This document shows, in pieces, positions 40,352 through 47,459 of a stretch of 48,762 nucleotides of DNA. The notes below the pieces were generated by a model that saw nothing but the letters and a program-made list of their open reading frames with translations, did not search any database and was not told where the DNA came from. This DNA is from a virus. Position 1 is the stretch's first letter, and every line of letters starts with the position of its first letter. The DNA lies in IMG/VR virus record IMGVR_UViG_3300028388_005617, positions 1-48,762 of that record, one strand, 5' to 3'. A program made the translations under genes and the position numbers.

Positions 40352-41278
40352 CTATTGCGGTGTGAATTGTGAAGTGTTCACGCCATATTTTCTTGACGCT
40401 TCACTTCGTGTAAGTAGCTCCGTCTCTTGGAATGTGAGTGAAAGGCTAACTTCATTTGGCGAACCATCTTCGTGAAAAATGGATTTGTTTTCGTTGTACG
40501 TGACGCTCATGTCAGTCAATACACATGGCAAAAAACTTGGCATAAATGACTCAATATCGGGTGTAAAACTAAGTTTGTAATGATCTGGCACGGTCAAAAA
40601 GCCCGCCCCTTCTGCGGAAACATCCGGTAACATTGTAATTTCAAAAACCTTTATGATGTTATGAAGCATTTCGGATTCCTTCTTGTTTCTTGGCATGAAC
40701 TTATAGGTAAACTGATATGTCCGGAATGAAATTTTTTCAAATAACACACTTTCATTTGGATTAAGTGCAACACCACTTGTTTTTTGAAGTTGGCCAAAGA
40801 CATTGATTCCTGTAAGCGAAGCCCCTGCTTGGATCAAATTCTTTTTGACTTGACTTCCTACCGCACTTTGAACTTCTTGTAAGTCTACATCGCCACCACC
40901 CAAAAAATTTCCAAGCTGATTCCCAAGAGATTGTGAAATTGGTCCTAGCTCTTGAGCACCATAACTCGCTTGAGTTGATCGTACAAAGGCTGGTGGCACA
41001 GGCAAATAGATCGTGGTTATTTCTCGCTGACTACTAGGTTCAAAAAATCCAGCAGGTGTTGTACGTATAGCGGTGAATCCAATTGCCACGCCATCTGAAT
41101 AAATACCAAATGGGAATTCTCTAACAGCCGACGACTGTAAAAACTCGTCAGTGTTTACAAGTCCATCAATATTCAAGGCGTTTTTGATTCTTGAACGGGC
41201 AGAATCGAAAGCGTTTTGTCCTGCAGTGGACAACGTGTTTTTAACGCTCTTTTTTAAGTCTTTAATTTTGAAGCCCAT
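40352..41278 (-). CDS. 48: Baseplate tail-tube cap gp48
   Basis: gp48 caps the hub and, with gp54, starts tail-tube polymerisation. The 308-residue protein (T4: 364) starts MGFKIKDLKKSVKNTLSTAG and contains EFPFGIYSDGVAIGFTAIRTTPAGFF, ITTIYLPVPPAFVRSTQASYGAQELGPI and the C-terminal tube-fold strands (FRTYQFTYKFMPRNKKE; SLSLTFQETELLTRSE). These are typical gp48 blocks. Its ATG at 41278 is only two bases from the divergently oriented gp4 ATG at 41281, so its promoter must lie inside gene 4; a perfect TATAAATA is found there at 41346-41353. It leads the baseplate operon. Confidence 0.9.
   Translation of the reverse strand: MGFKIKDLKKSVKNTLSTAGQNAFDSARSRIKNALNIDGLVNTDEFLQSSAVREFPFGIYSDGVAIGFTAIRTTPAGFFEPSSQREITTIYLPVPPAFVRSTQASYGAQELGPISQSLGNQLGNFLGGGDVDLQEVQSAVGSQVKKNLIQAGASLTGINVFGQLQKTSGVALNPNESVLFEKISFRTYQFTYKFMPRNKKESEMLHNIIKVFEITMLPDVSAEGAGFLTVPDHYKLSFTPDIESFMPSFLPCVLTDMSVTYNENKSIFHEDGSPNEVSLSLTFQETELLTRSEASRKYGVNTSQFTPQ
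41098..41105 (+). promoter_or_regulatory. Possible plus-strand late promoter inside gene 48
   Basis: Plus-strand AATAAATA (seven of eight bases of TATAAATA) lies about 175 bases upstream of the gp4 ATG, inside the divergent gp48 coding region. Since there is no intergenic space, the plus-strand tail operon must start inside gene 48, and this is the best candidate I found. Confidence 0.35.
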
Positions 41279-41280
41279 TT

Positions 41281-41733
41281 ATGGCGTATAAAGGTTTATT
41301 TACACCACAAAATCCTGAAAAATATCGTGGCGACACTACACGTATTATTTATAGAAGTTTGTGGGAAAAAAGATTTATGAAGTATTGTGATAATCATGAT
41401 CAAATTCTTGTATGGGCAAGTGAAGAAATAGCTATACCATACAAGTCACCGGTTGATGGAAAAATTCATAGATACTATCCTGACTTCTTGATAAAGTATC
41501 GAAACAAGGATGGTAAGGTTGAGACAAGGCTAATCGAAATCAAACCAGCCAAGCAAACAAAGCCCCCAAAAAAGAAACTCACAAAAAGGGGCAAACCCAC
41601 TATTGCGTTTTTGCGTGAAGCTCAAACCTATTCAGTCAACGAAGCCAAATGGAAGTCTGCTAAAGAATTTTGTGCCGATCGTAAATGGACGTTTCACATT
41701 TTGACAGAACATGAATTAGGTTTCACTAAATAA
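41281..41733 (+). CDS. 4: Head completion protein gp4 (PD-(D/E)XK nuclease-like)
   Basis: This 150-residue protein is the T4 gp4 (gp50/65) head-completion protein. It has the family start with NPEKYRGDTTRIIYRSLWEKRFMKYCD (residues 11-37), WASEEIAIPY, and YYPDFLIKY...TRLIEIKPAKQ, which forms a PD-(D/E)XK nuclease motif with P67 D68, E86 and K88; E29 may be the fourth residue. In T4, heads lacking gp4 are filled but inactive. The nuclease-like residues suggest trimming or processing of the packaged end. It heads the plus-strand operon 4-2like-54-26-51-tape measure. Confidence 0.9.
   Translation: MAYKGLFTPQNPEKYRGDTTRIIYRSLWEKRFMKYCDNHDQILVWASEEIAIPYKSPVDGKIHRYYPDFLIKYRNKDGKVETRLIEIKPAKQTKPPKKKLTKRGKPTIAFLREAQTYSVNEAKWKSAKEFCADRKWTFHILTEHELGFTK
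41346..41353 (-). promoter_or_regulatory. Late promoter for gene 48 embedded in gene 4
   Basis: A perfect minus-strand TATAAATA lies within codons 22-25 of gene 4 (IIYR), 67 bases upstream of the gp48 ATG. With only two bases between the divergent start codons, this is the natural late promoter of the baseplate operon. Confidence 0.7.
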
Positions 41734-41737
41734 CGAT

Positions 41738-42340
41738 ATGGCCATAAAAGTTTTCGACAGAATCCTTATTCAAGGTATCAATGCTGGGCAAATACCTGCT
41801 CGCACCCAACAAGCACGTGAGTGGTTTAGAAGTCGTGCACGCAGGAGTCGTACAACCACGCCTGGCGATATACAAAAAGCTGAAATTGATCGGGTCAAGG
41901 GTAGGCCTCAAATTGGTAAAATGTATTTTTACAACTACGACCCAAAGTTTAAGAATGACGATAAAGTATTGCCTTACTATGATATTTTTCCATGCACCAT
42001 CATTGTAGACTATACAAAAGACGGCTGGTATGGGCTAAATCTTCATTATCTGCCTTTGAAAGAAAGGGCAATATTATTGGATGCACTATATGGCGTTGTG
42101 TCGGACACTCGATATGATCGGGCTACAGCTTTTCGTATCACGTACAATATGCTCAACACCATGTCTCAATTCAAAGAATTTAGACCAACTTTGAAACGCT
42201 ATATCGCAAATAGAGTTGGGGGTAAAATCATAGAAGTCTTTTCTTCTGAATGGGATATAGCCATGTTCTTACCGGTAGAAAAATTCAAGAAGGCTAGTGC
42301 TCGTAAAGTATGGGCTGACAGTCGCAAAAAAATACGATGA
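41738..42340 (+). CDS. Probable DNA end protector gp2-like protein
   Basis: This 200-residue basic protein directly follows gp4, and T4 genes 2 and 4 are adjacent. The central block GKMYFYNYDPKFKNDD...LPYYDIFPCTIIVDY and GLNLHYLPLKERAILLDALYGVV is a pattern I associate with proteins listed as gp2 (DNA end protector) in marine T4-like phages. The C-terminus has W-x-x-A-x-FLPVEKFKKASARKVWADS. In T4 gp2 caps the ends of packaged DNA and protects it from RecBCD. The N-terminal 50 residues are Arg-rich, consistent with DNA contact. Identity with T4 gp2 is uncertain. Its stop overlaps the gp54 start (ATGA). Confidence 0.55.
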   Translation: MAIKVFDRILIQGINAGQIPARTQQAREWFRSRARRSRTTTPGDIQKAEIDRVKGRPQIGKMYFYNYDPKFKNDDKVLPYYDIFPCTIIVDYTKDGWYGLNLHYLPLKERAILLDALYGVVSDTRYDRATAFRITYNMLNTMSQFKEFRPTLKRYIANRVGGKIIEVFSSEWDIAMFLPVEKFKKASARKVWADSRKKIR

Positions 42341-43239
42341 GTAGGTTAATCAAAGCTGCACTTTCTGGGCGAAGTCAATTCAATGTTGAAAAATTTCGAT
42401 CGCAAATTTCTGCCCTTGGTGGTCTTGCAGGCTCGGCTAATTTCTATGTTAGAATCTACCCACCAAAAACCTTGCTAAGTGTCGACAATGCTTCACGGCT
42501 TTTATATGCTGTCGACAACGCGGCTAATTTGTTTGGGAAGCGAATTCCCTTGGATACTGACTATGCTGAAAGGGCAAGACTTGAAGTGCCCCGTGACTTT
42601 GAATTTTTAGCAAGCACGGCGACCATTCCCGGCAAGACCATAAGCACAAACGACATCACGCAAAACTATGGACCACTTCGAAAGATACCTTATGATGTGC
42701 TATATGAAGACTTGAGCATATCACTATATGTGAGGTCCGCACAAATGGAGCGATATTTTTTCGAAATTTGGCAAAATTCTATCCTTTCTCACTACGACAT
42801 TGGAGCAGGTGGAAAAGACGGCGCACTTCAAGATGCACTTAATTCTGCTTCAGGCACGGTGCTTGATCGACTTGGACTTCAAAATGGTGGTGGTAGTGCG
42901 GCCAAAGTTTTGAAAGAAAATGCTATTTCGTGGTATGAAGATATTATCTCAAGACTTGAAATTTACTACTTCGATCCGGACGGAGAAGAACGATTCAAAG
43001 TCACGTTCTATGAAGTGCTTCCAACTGCTGTGGCGTCAATGCCTCTTGATTGGTCTCAAAGCAATGATGTCATGCGCCTAAGTGTCACCTTTGCATATAA
43101 ATATTACGACATGGAAGTCGTACAACCCACTGAAATCAAGCGTATTGCATATTTCACCAAAGGCTTGGCTGAAGGCAGGACATCACTTTCATCGGTGGCT
43201 TCAACACTTACTGCCACGACAAATTCATTATTAAACTAA
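42337..43239 (+). CDS. 54: Baseplate tail-tube initiator gp54
   Basis: gp54 sits on gp48 and provides the first ring for the tail tube. The 300-residue protein (T4: 320) has the tube fold: a strand with SANFYVRIYPPKTLL, LEVPRDFEFLASTATIPGKTI, YEDLSISLYVRSAQMERYFFEIWQNSI and FKVTFYEVLPTAVASMPLDWSQSNDVMRLSVTFAYKYYDME, which is the gp19-like C-terminal block. Ile/Leu-rich helices fill the middle. It lies in the plus-strand tail operon with gp4 and gp26; in this genome its partner gp48 is on the opposite strand. Confidence 0.82.
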   Translation: MSRLIKAALSGRSQFNVEKFRSQISALGGLAGSANFYVRIYPPKTLLSVDNASRLLYAVDNAANLFGKRIPLDTDYAERARLEVPRDFEFLASTATIPGKTISTNDITQNYGPLRKIPYDVLYEDLSISLYVRSAQMERYFFEIWQNSILSHYDIGAGGKDGALQDALNSASGTVLDRLGLQNGGGSAAKVLKENAISWYEDIISRLEIYYFDPDGEERFKVTFYEVLPTAVASMPLDWSQSNDVMRLSVTFAYKYYDMEVVQPTEIKRIAYFTKGLAEGRTSLSSVASTLTATTNSLLN

Positions 43240-43245
43240 TTGATT

Positions 43246-43962
43246 ATGCCCTTACCTAATTTAAAATCCCCAACACATACTCTAACCATACCTTCTAACA
43301 GTCAAGAAGTGCAATATAGACCATTCTTGGTAAGTGAAGAAAAGATATTGCTTATGGCAATGGAGGGTAATGACCAAACGGAAATCGTAAAAGCACTCAA
43401 GCAAATTATTTCCAATTGCACCAACGACACAGTAGACGTATCAAAGCTCACATTGTTTGACTTGGAATACATCTTTTTAAATTTACGCGCTAAGTCTATT
43501 GGTAATGAAATCGAATTGACTGCCAAAATTAAGTGTGAAAGTCCGGAATGTCCAAAGCAAGTGCCATTGACGGTTGATTTAAACGATGTACAGGTAGTCG
43601 AAAATGAACATCACACTGACAAATATATGCTAAACAATGAAGTGGGTATTGCCTTGAAATATCCATCCATTGATTCGGTAAATAAATTGCAAAGCACGGA
43701 CATGGGCATAGATGAAATGTTTGACATAATTGTGGACTCGATTGACTATATCTATGACACCGAAAACACCTATCCAGCTTCCGAACAAAGTCGCCAAGAA
43801 CTAGTCGATTTTTTAGACTCGTTTACAGATGAGCAGTTCAAGAAAATCATGACTTTTTTTGATACCATGCCACGCCTTGAAAAAGAAGTTGAAGTGACGT
43901 GTCCAAATTGTGGTCGAACCGAAACCACCAAATTGTCGGGGCTTCAAAGTTTTTTCGTCTAG
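43246..43962 (+). CDS. 26: Baseplate hub/tail assembly protein gp26
   Basis: This 238-residue protein begins at the ATG at 43246 (MPLPNLKSPTHTL); a TTG two codons earlier is less likely. It shows the gp26-type pattern: VQYRPFLVSEEKILLMAMEG, TLFDLEYIFLNLRAKSIGNEI, a CESPECPKQ segment and a CPNCGRTETTKLSGLQSFFV terminus, so two Cys pairs (C-x4-C and C-x2-C) may bind zinc. The DSFTDEQFKKIMTFFDTMPRLE region near 185-205 is highly characteristic. In T4, gp26 and gp51 act in hub assembly. Its last codons contain a slippery T TTT TTC and the gp51 sequence continues in the -1 frame, so a longer frameshift product is expected. Confidence 0.85.
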   Translation: MPLPNLKSPTHTLTIPSNSQEVQYRPFLVSEEKILLMAMEGNDQTEIVKALKQIISNCTNDTVDVSKLTLFDLEYIFLNLRAKSIGNEIELTAKIKCESPECPKQVPLTVDLNDVQVVENEHHTDKYMLNNEVGIALKYPSIDSVNKLQSTDMGIDEMFDIIVDSIDYIYDTENTYPASEQSRQELVDFLDSFTDEQFKKIMTFFDTMPRLEKEVEVTCPNCGRTETTKLSGLQSFFV

Positions 43963-44141
43963 GGCTAGGGCACAATTCTCTAGCCAACTATTACACGGTC
44001 ACGTTCCAATTAGTGCAACACCATAAATATTCATTAACGGAAATAGAAAACCTAATCCCATTTGAACGTGACATCTACATTGCGATGCTTCAAAAGTGGA
44101 TTGAAGAAGAAAACGAGCGACAAAAACAAAGGCTAAACTAG
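43246..44141 (+). CDS. Predicted gp26-gp51 -1 frameshift fusion
   Basis: If ribosomes slip back one base at 43950-43956, the gp26 frame reads ...LQSFF and continues RLGLGHNSLANYY into the gp51 frame, giving about 298 residues (237 from gp26, 61 from gp51). The seam falls exactly where gp51-family sequences begin (FFRLALSHN-type, as I recall). This mimics G/GT of lambda and E/E' of P2, tail-assembly chaperones in which a minority product with an added domain binds the tape-measure protein, here encoded next. A slip would be expected in only a fraction of ribosomes. Evidence is sequence architecture only. Confidence 0.6.
43950..43985 (+). promoter_or_regulatory. Programmed -1 frameshift signal (slippery heptamer and stem-loop)
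   Basis: The slippery heptamer T TTT TTC occupies 43950-43956 in gp26 phase (AGT TTT TTC GTC TAG). After a 6-base spacer a stem begins: GGCTAG (43963-43968) pairs with CTAGCC (43980-43985), extended inward by a G-U pair (43969/43979) and a G-C pair (43970/43978) around a 7-base loop. The 0-frame stop TAG lies one codon after the heptamer. Position, phase and spacing match known phage and viral -1 frameshift sites. Confidence 0.72.
43956..44141 (+). CDS. 51: gp51-like segment, read in the -1 frame of gp26
   Basis: These 61 codons encode RLGLGHNSLANYY, then TFQLVQHHKYSLTEIENLIPFERDIY, then a charged EEENERQKQRLN end. I recognise this as the gp51 type (hub assembly catalyst) of marine T4-like phages. 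The frame is open further upstream to a GTG at 43899, but that part is only the shadow of the gp26 CPNCGR region. There is no ATG before the conserved sequence; the first Met is near the C-terminus. I therefore think it is translated mainly by frameshift from gp26. T4 gp51 is required catalytically for hub formation and is absent from the virion, like tail chaperones. Confidence 0.65.
   Translation, partial: RLGLGHNSLANYYTVTFQLVQHHKYSLTEIENLIPFERDIYIAMLQKWIEEENERQKQRLN
44022..44029 (+). promoter_or_regulatory. Possible late promoter before the tape-measure gene
   Basis: Plus-strand CATAAATA (seven of eight bases of the late octamer) lies inside the gp51 segment, about 115 bases upstream of the tape-measure start. 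This could be a chance match in AT-rich coding DNA. Confidence 0.3.
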
Positions 44142-44144
44142 CAA

Positions 44145-46520
44145 GTGGACGATCTTAACAAAGAAATAGCAAATCAAATAGGCGACGAGCTTGAACGATT
44201 TGAAAATGAAAAATCATTTGGTGAGCTAGTCAAACAATTTCGTGAGTCCAATCTTGCAGAAGAAGCTACGGGCACCATTGAAAAACTACGCACAGTTTTA
44301 GAAGCCCTACCAGACGAAATTGAAGAAATCGCTACGACTCCACTTGACAAGGCTGAAGAAATTCTATCTACGCCTGGTGCTACAAATCAAGACATCAATG
44401 ACTTACGCGAAGTTCTTGGCGAGTTTCGCCAACAAGTTGAAGATAATGCCGACATTGATGAAAAGTCAACCAAAAAACTTCAAGAGCTACTTGATGCCAC
44501 AGATAAACGTCTTGAGCTTCAACTTGAAGGGTTTGGACAGAAACTTGCACGACAAGTTGGCGACAACATCAAAGCAGTTACATCCGCTGTCGTTGGTAAG
44601 CTTCAAGAAACAGGAAACTTTTTGGTTTCATCTATTGGTGGTGACAGTCCTTTAGTTCGCAATTTAACAAGTTTTGTCACCCAGGGCACTAAAGACTTTG
44701 TTTTAAATACCAAAAATTTCTTAACCCAGCGAAAAGAAGCGAAGCAACGAAGCGAAGAAAACAAGGAGCGTCTACGAAAAGAGCTTAGTGTACAAGAGCT
44801 TCAAGAAAAACAAGCACAAAAGGCCGCGGAACGTCAAGCGGCTACAGAAGAATATCGTGAGTCAACGACTGAAATCAATCAAAATCAGTCTGAAATTTTA
44901 GAAGCTATAAAAGACGATACATCTGCGATTCGTTCAGTTGTTGAAGGTGAGACTGAATCACCCAAGGTTGAGGGTGAAACGCCTTCTTCACAAGAGCAAA
45001 TGATTCAGGAAGTCGTGCCTGCACAAATTGAATCTACGGAAACGGTTGAAGAGCTTGATGCAAGGATATTAGAAGCTATACGATCAGGTGACATTGAGTT
45101 GGTCAATCAGCTCCAAGCACAAAAAGAACAACTTGCAAATCAGAATGATCTTGCAAAAGAGCAAGTTGAACAGCAAAGTGTCAATCGTGAAGTGCAGCAA
45201 CAAGCTAATCTTGAAGTTGAAGCTGAAAAACAACGCCGTGATGAACGCATGATTCAAGCCATTGAAGGCATTTCAATGAGCGAAGGCGTTGACGTTGAAG
45301 AAGAAAAACTCGATTTGTCATCAGCACTCATGGCCTTGGTTGGATTTACGACTGCATTCATATCTGGATTTGCTTCATCGGTGCAGAAGCAACTACAACT
45401 TGTCTTTGGCCCAATCATAAAAGCGTTCAAAAATTCCAAAATTGGCAAATTAGTATCAAATGTGTTTAGCTCAATACGTGGATTTTTTGCAAATATCGTT
45501 ACAAAATTCAAAGGGTCGAAACTTGGGTCGTTTATTGACGACATCTTTAAGAACATTTCAAAGTCACCCATAGGGAAGTTGTTTACCAAAATTGGCAACA
45601 CCTTCAAGAAACTTGACAAATTTGTGAAACCTTTGTTTGGGTCGGCAGACGAAGTGGCTGGGATTGCAGGCAAATTTATGCGTGTGGGTAAAGCATTAGG
45701 GTCAACACTTGGCAAATTCTTTTTGCCCATCACGGTGTTACTCGCTACCATTGATACGGTAAAAGGATTTATTCAGGGCTTCCGTGAAGGTGGTCTTGTG
45801 GAGGGGGTCAAAGGTGCATTGGAAGGATTGTTTTCTTCCCTTGTGGGAACACCATTGAATCTACTCAAAGATTTGGTAGGGTGGATTGCAGGTAAACTTG
45901 GATTTGAAAACGTCCAAGAACGTCTCGCAGAATTTGATTTCAATGAGTTGTATTCGAAGTTTGTTGACGCGGGGTTTGCGTTTTATGGCAACCTCGGTGA
46001 GTCAATCATGGGTGCATTCAACAAACTCAAAACCTTTTTTGTCGACACGTTCACGGACTTTGATTTGTCCGAAACCTTGGAGTCTATTTCGGGTGTAATC
46101 AACCGATTGTTCACCGCATTGAAAGATGCAACCGTTGGTAAAATCAAAGAGATTGGAGCAAATATCCCTTTGGTTGGCCGATTCTTTGGTGGGGGTGAAA
46201 ATCAAGACCAAGATGTTCAATCAACGACCGAAGTCATCACCCAATCACAATTTGCCGTTCTTGATCAGCCAACAGTAGAGCCAACAACAGTTGAGCTTGA
46301 CGATATGGAAGTCAAACAACGTACTCTTAATAGTACAGTGCAAATGGGTGAAAAGTTTCAACAAAGCCAATCAATGGCAGAACAAGCTCAAGATATGGCC
46401 ATAAAAAATGGGGCGACCGCAACAACGATCGCCCCAATCACAAACCAAAACGTCACAAACTCGTCAAATGCCGTAGTTATTAGACGTGACGTGAGGAATT
46501 CAAAACAAGCTACGATCTAG
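44145..46520 (+). CDS. Tail tape-measure / hub protein (gp29-like role)
   Basis: This is a 791-residue protein with the architecture of a tape measure. The N-terminal half is long, charged and coiled-coil-like (Gln/Glu/Lys-rich, residues about 1-385). Three hydrophobic segments follow: SSALMALVGFTTAFISGFAS near 391-410, FFLPITVLLATIDTVKGFI near 525-543, and LLKDLVGWIAGKLGF near 570-585. The C-terminal tail is Thr/Gln/Asn-rich. The start is GTG at 44145, preceded by AAAGG at 44128-44132, six bases after the gp51 stop and in the same frame. It directly follows the gp26/gp51 chaperone-like pair, the standard place of tape-measure genes. T4 gp29 (590 residues) does this job; I see no clear sequence match to it. 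Its last bases overlap gene 32. Confidence 0.72.
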   Translation: MDDLNKEIANQIGDELERFENEKSFGELVKQFRESNLAEEATGTIEKLRTVLEALPDEIEEIATTPLDKAEEILSTPGATNQDINDLREVLGEFRQQVEDNADIDEKSTKKLQELLDATDKRLELQLEGFGQKLARQVGDNIKAVTSAVVGKLQETGNFLVSSIGGDSPLVRNLTSFVTQGTKDFVLNTKNFLTQRKEAKQRSEENKERLRKELSVQELQEKQAQKAAERQAATEEYRESTTEINQNQSEILEAIKDDTSAIRSVVEGETESPKVEGETPSSQEQMIQEVVPAQIESTETVEELDARILEAIRSGDIELVNQLQAQKEQLANQNDLAKEQVEQQSVNREVQQQANLEVEAEKQRRDERMIQAIEGISMSEGVDVEEEKLDLSSALMALVGFTTAFISGFASSVQKQLQLVFGPIIKAFKNSKIGKLVSNVFSSIRGFFANIVTKFKGSKLGSFIDDIFKNISKSPIGKLFTKIGNTFKKLDKFVKPLFGSADEVAGIAGKFMRVGKALGSTLGKFFLPITVLLATIDTVKGFIQGFREGGLVEGVKGALEGLFSSLVGTPLNLLKDLVGWIAGKLGFENVQERLAEFDFNELYSKFVDAGFAFYGNLGESIMGAFNKLKTFFVDTFTDFDLSETLESISGVINRLFTALKDATVGKIKEIGANIPLVGRFFGGGENQDQDVQSTTEVITQSQFAVLDQPTVEPTTVELDDMEVKQRTLNSTVQMGEKFQQSQSMAEQAQDMAIKNGATATTIAPITNQNVTNSSNAVVIRRDVRNSKQATI
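46403..46436 (-). terminator. Gene 32 terminator embedded in the tape-measure coding sequence
   Basis: An 8-bp perfect stem TGGGGCGA (46409-46416) / TCGCCCCA (46429-46436) with a 12-base loop. On the minus strand it is followed by TTTTTT (plus A-run 46403-46408), a complete intrinsic terminator about 80 bases past the gp32 stop. On the plus strand it encodes part of the tape-measure tail and has no T-run, so plus transcription should pass. Confidence 0.8.
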
Positions 46521-47422
46521 CTTTCTTTTAAGGAATTGAAATAATCCATCACGTCTTCTTCATCGTCGGTTGTGGAAGCACTAACCGTAGGCTGTGGGTC
46601 AGGCTGGCTAACCGTTTTTGACGGCTCAGGGGTTTTGGTTACTTCATCGTGTAAAGCTTCTTTGTTTTCAGTGCTTAGGTTTTCAGAACCATCCATGCCT
46701 AAGACTTTATGCAATCTTGCTTCAAGCTCTTCATATGACTTGAAGTTATTTGGCGAAACGATTTCTTGAAGACTATGTGTCTGGTTGTACACCTCTTCAA
46801 GCTTGGCGTCATCGTCAAATAAGGCTTCGGGCGAATCAAAACTTGATTTGCTATAATCACGATACCCATCGTTTTTGGCAATTTTCATCTTGAAATTTGC
46901 ACCTTCCCATAAATCAAAAGGGTTGATAGGCTTTTCATCTGGGTATTGTGGGTACATCAAGTCATTGATTTTGTCAAAGATTCGCTTCCCAAAACGATAC
47001 AAGAACACTTTGCCTTCATTTTGTGGTGCTTCAGGATCACTCACAACATAGATATTGCTAAAATATGTGAGGCGTCTTTTACGTTTACGGACAATGGCTT
47101 GCTTTTCAGGGTCACCTGTGTTCCATAATTTGGAATTCATATCGGTCACTGGATCTTTTTTGCCAAGTGTGGTCAATGAATTTTCGATATACCATCCACC
47201 CACGTCTTGAAAGCCATGACTATACAATTGAACCCAAGGAATGTCTTCGCCTTGTGCAGGCAAAAATCGAATTACAGCGTATCCATTGCCTGCTTTGTCC
47301 ACAGTTGGTTTCCAATAACGGTCGTCATCATTTTGGTTGGTATTGTTCTTCTTTTCAAGTTCCTGTGCCAATTTATTGAACACAGAATCTCGGTTGTTTT
47401 TTAGTGCTGAAAAATCAGTCAT
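46517..47422 (-). CDS. 32: Single-stranded DNA-binding protein gp32 (zinc ligands missing)
   Basis: gp32 coats single-stranded DNA and organises replication, recombination and repair. The 301-residue protein (T4: 301) has the N-terminal cooperativity domain (FNKLAQELEKKN), the OB-core (WVQLYSHGFQDVGGWYIEN, KRKRRLTYFSNIYVVSDPEAPQNEGKVFLYRFGKRIFDKI across 114-153, PFDLWEGANFKMKI) and an acidic C-terminal tail (TTDDEEDVMDYFNSL). T4 gp32 binds zinc with His64, Cys77, Cys87 and Cys90. Here the His is kept (H69) but the Cys positions read S82, D90 and T93, so that site is lost. It is last in the 33-59-32 operon and ends on a CTAG shared with the convergent gene. Confidence 0.93.
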   Translation of the reverse strand: MTDFSALKNNRDSVFNKLAQELEKKNNTNQNDDDRYWKPTVDKAGNGYAVIRFLPAQGEDIPWVQLYSHGFQDVGGWYIENSLTTLGKKDPVTDMNSKLWNTGDPEKQAIVRKRKRRLTYFSNIYVVSDPEAPQNEGKVFLYRFGKRIFDKINDLMYPQYPDEKPINPFDLWEGANFKMKIAKNDGYRDYSKSSFDSPEALFDDDAKLEEVYNQTHSLQEIVSPNNFKSYEELEARLHKVLGMDGSENLSTENKEALHDEVTKTPEPSKTVSQPDPQPTVSASTTDDEEDVMDYFNSLKES

Positions 47423-47459
47423 TGTTTTTTCGCTTTAGTTATCGTTTTATCCACATGAA

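Noticed and set aside
43899-43955. Independent GTG start for gp51
   Set aside because: The sequence between GTG and the conserved FFRLGLGHN block mirrors the gp26 zinc-motif codons and no ribosome site is evident; a frameshift explains the data better.
45254-45751. 165-codon minus-strand open frame inside the tape-measure gene
   Set aside because: Complement of hydrophobic/Lys-rich coding sequence; no independent support.
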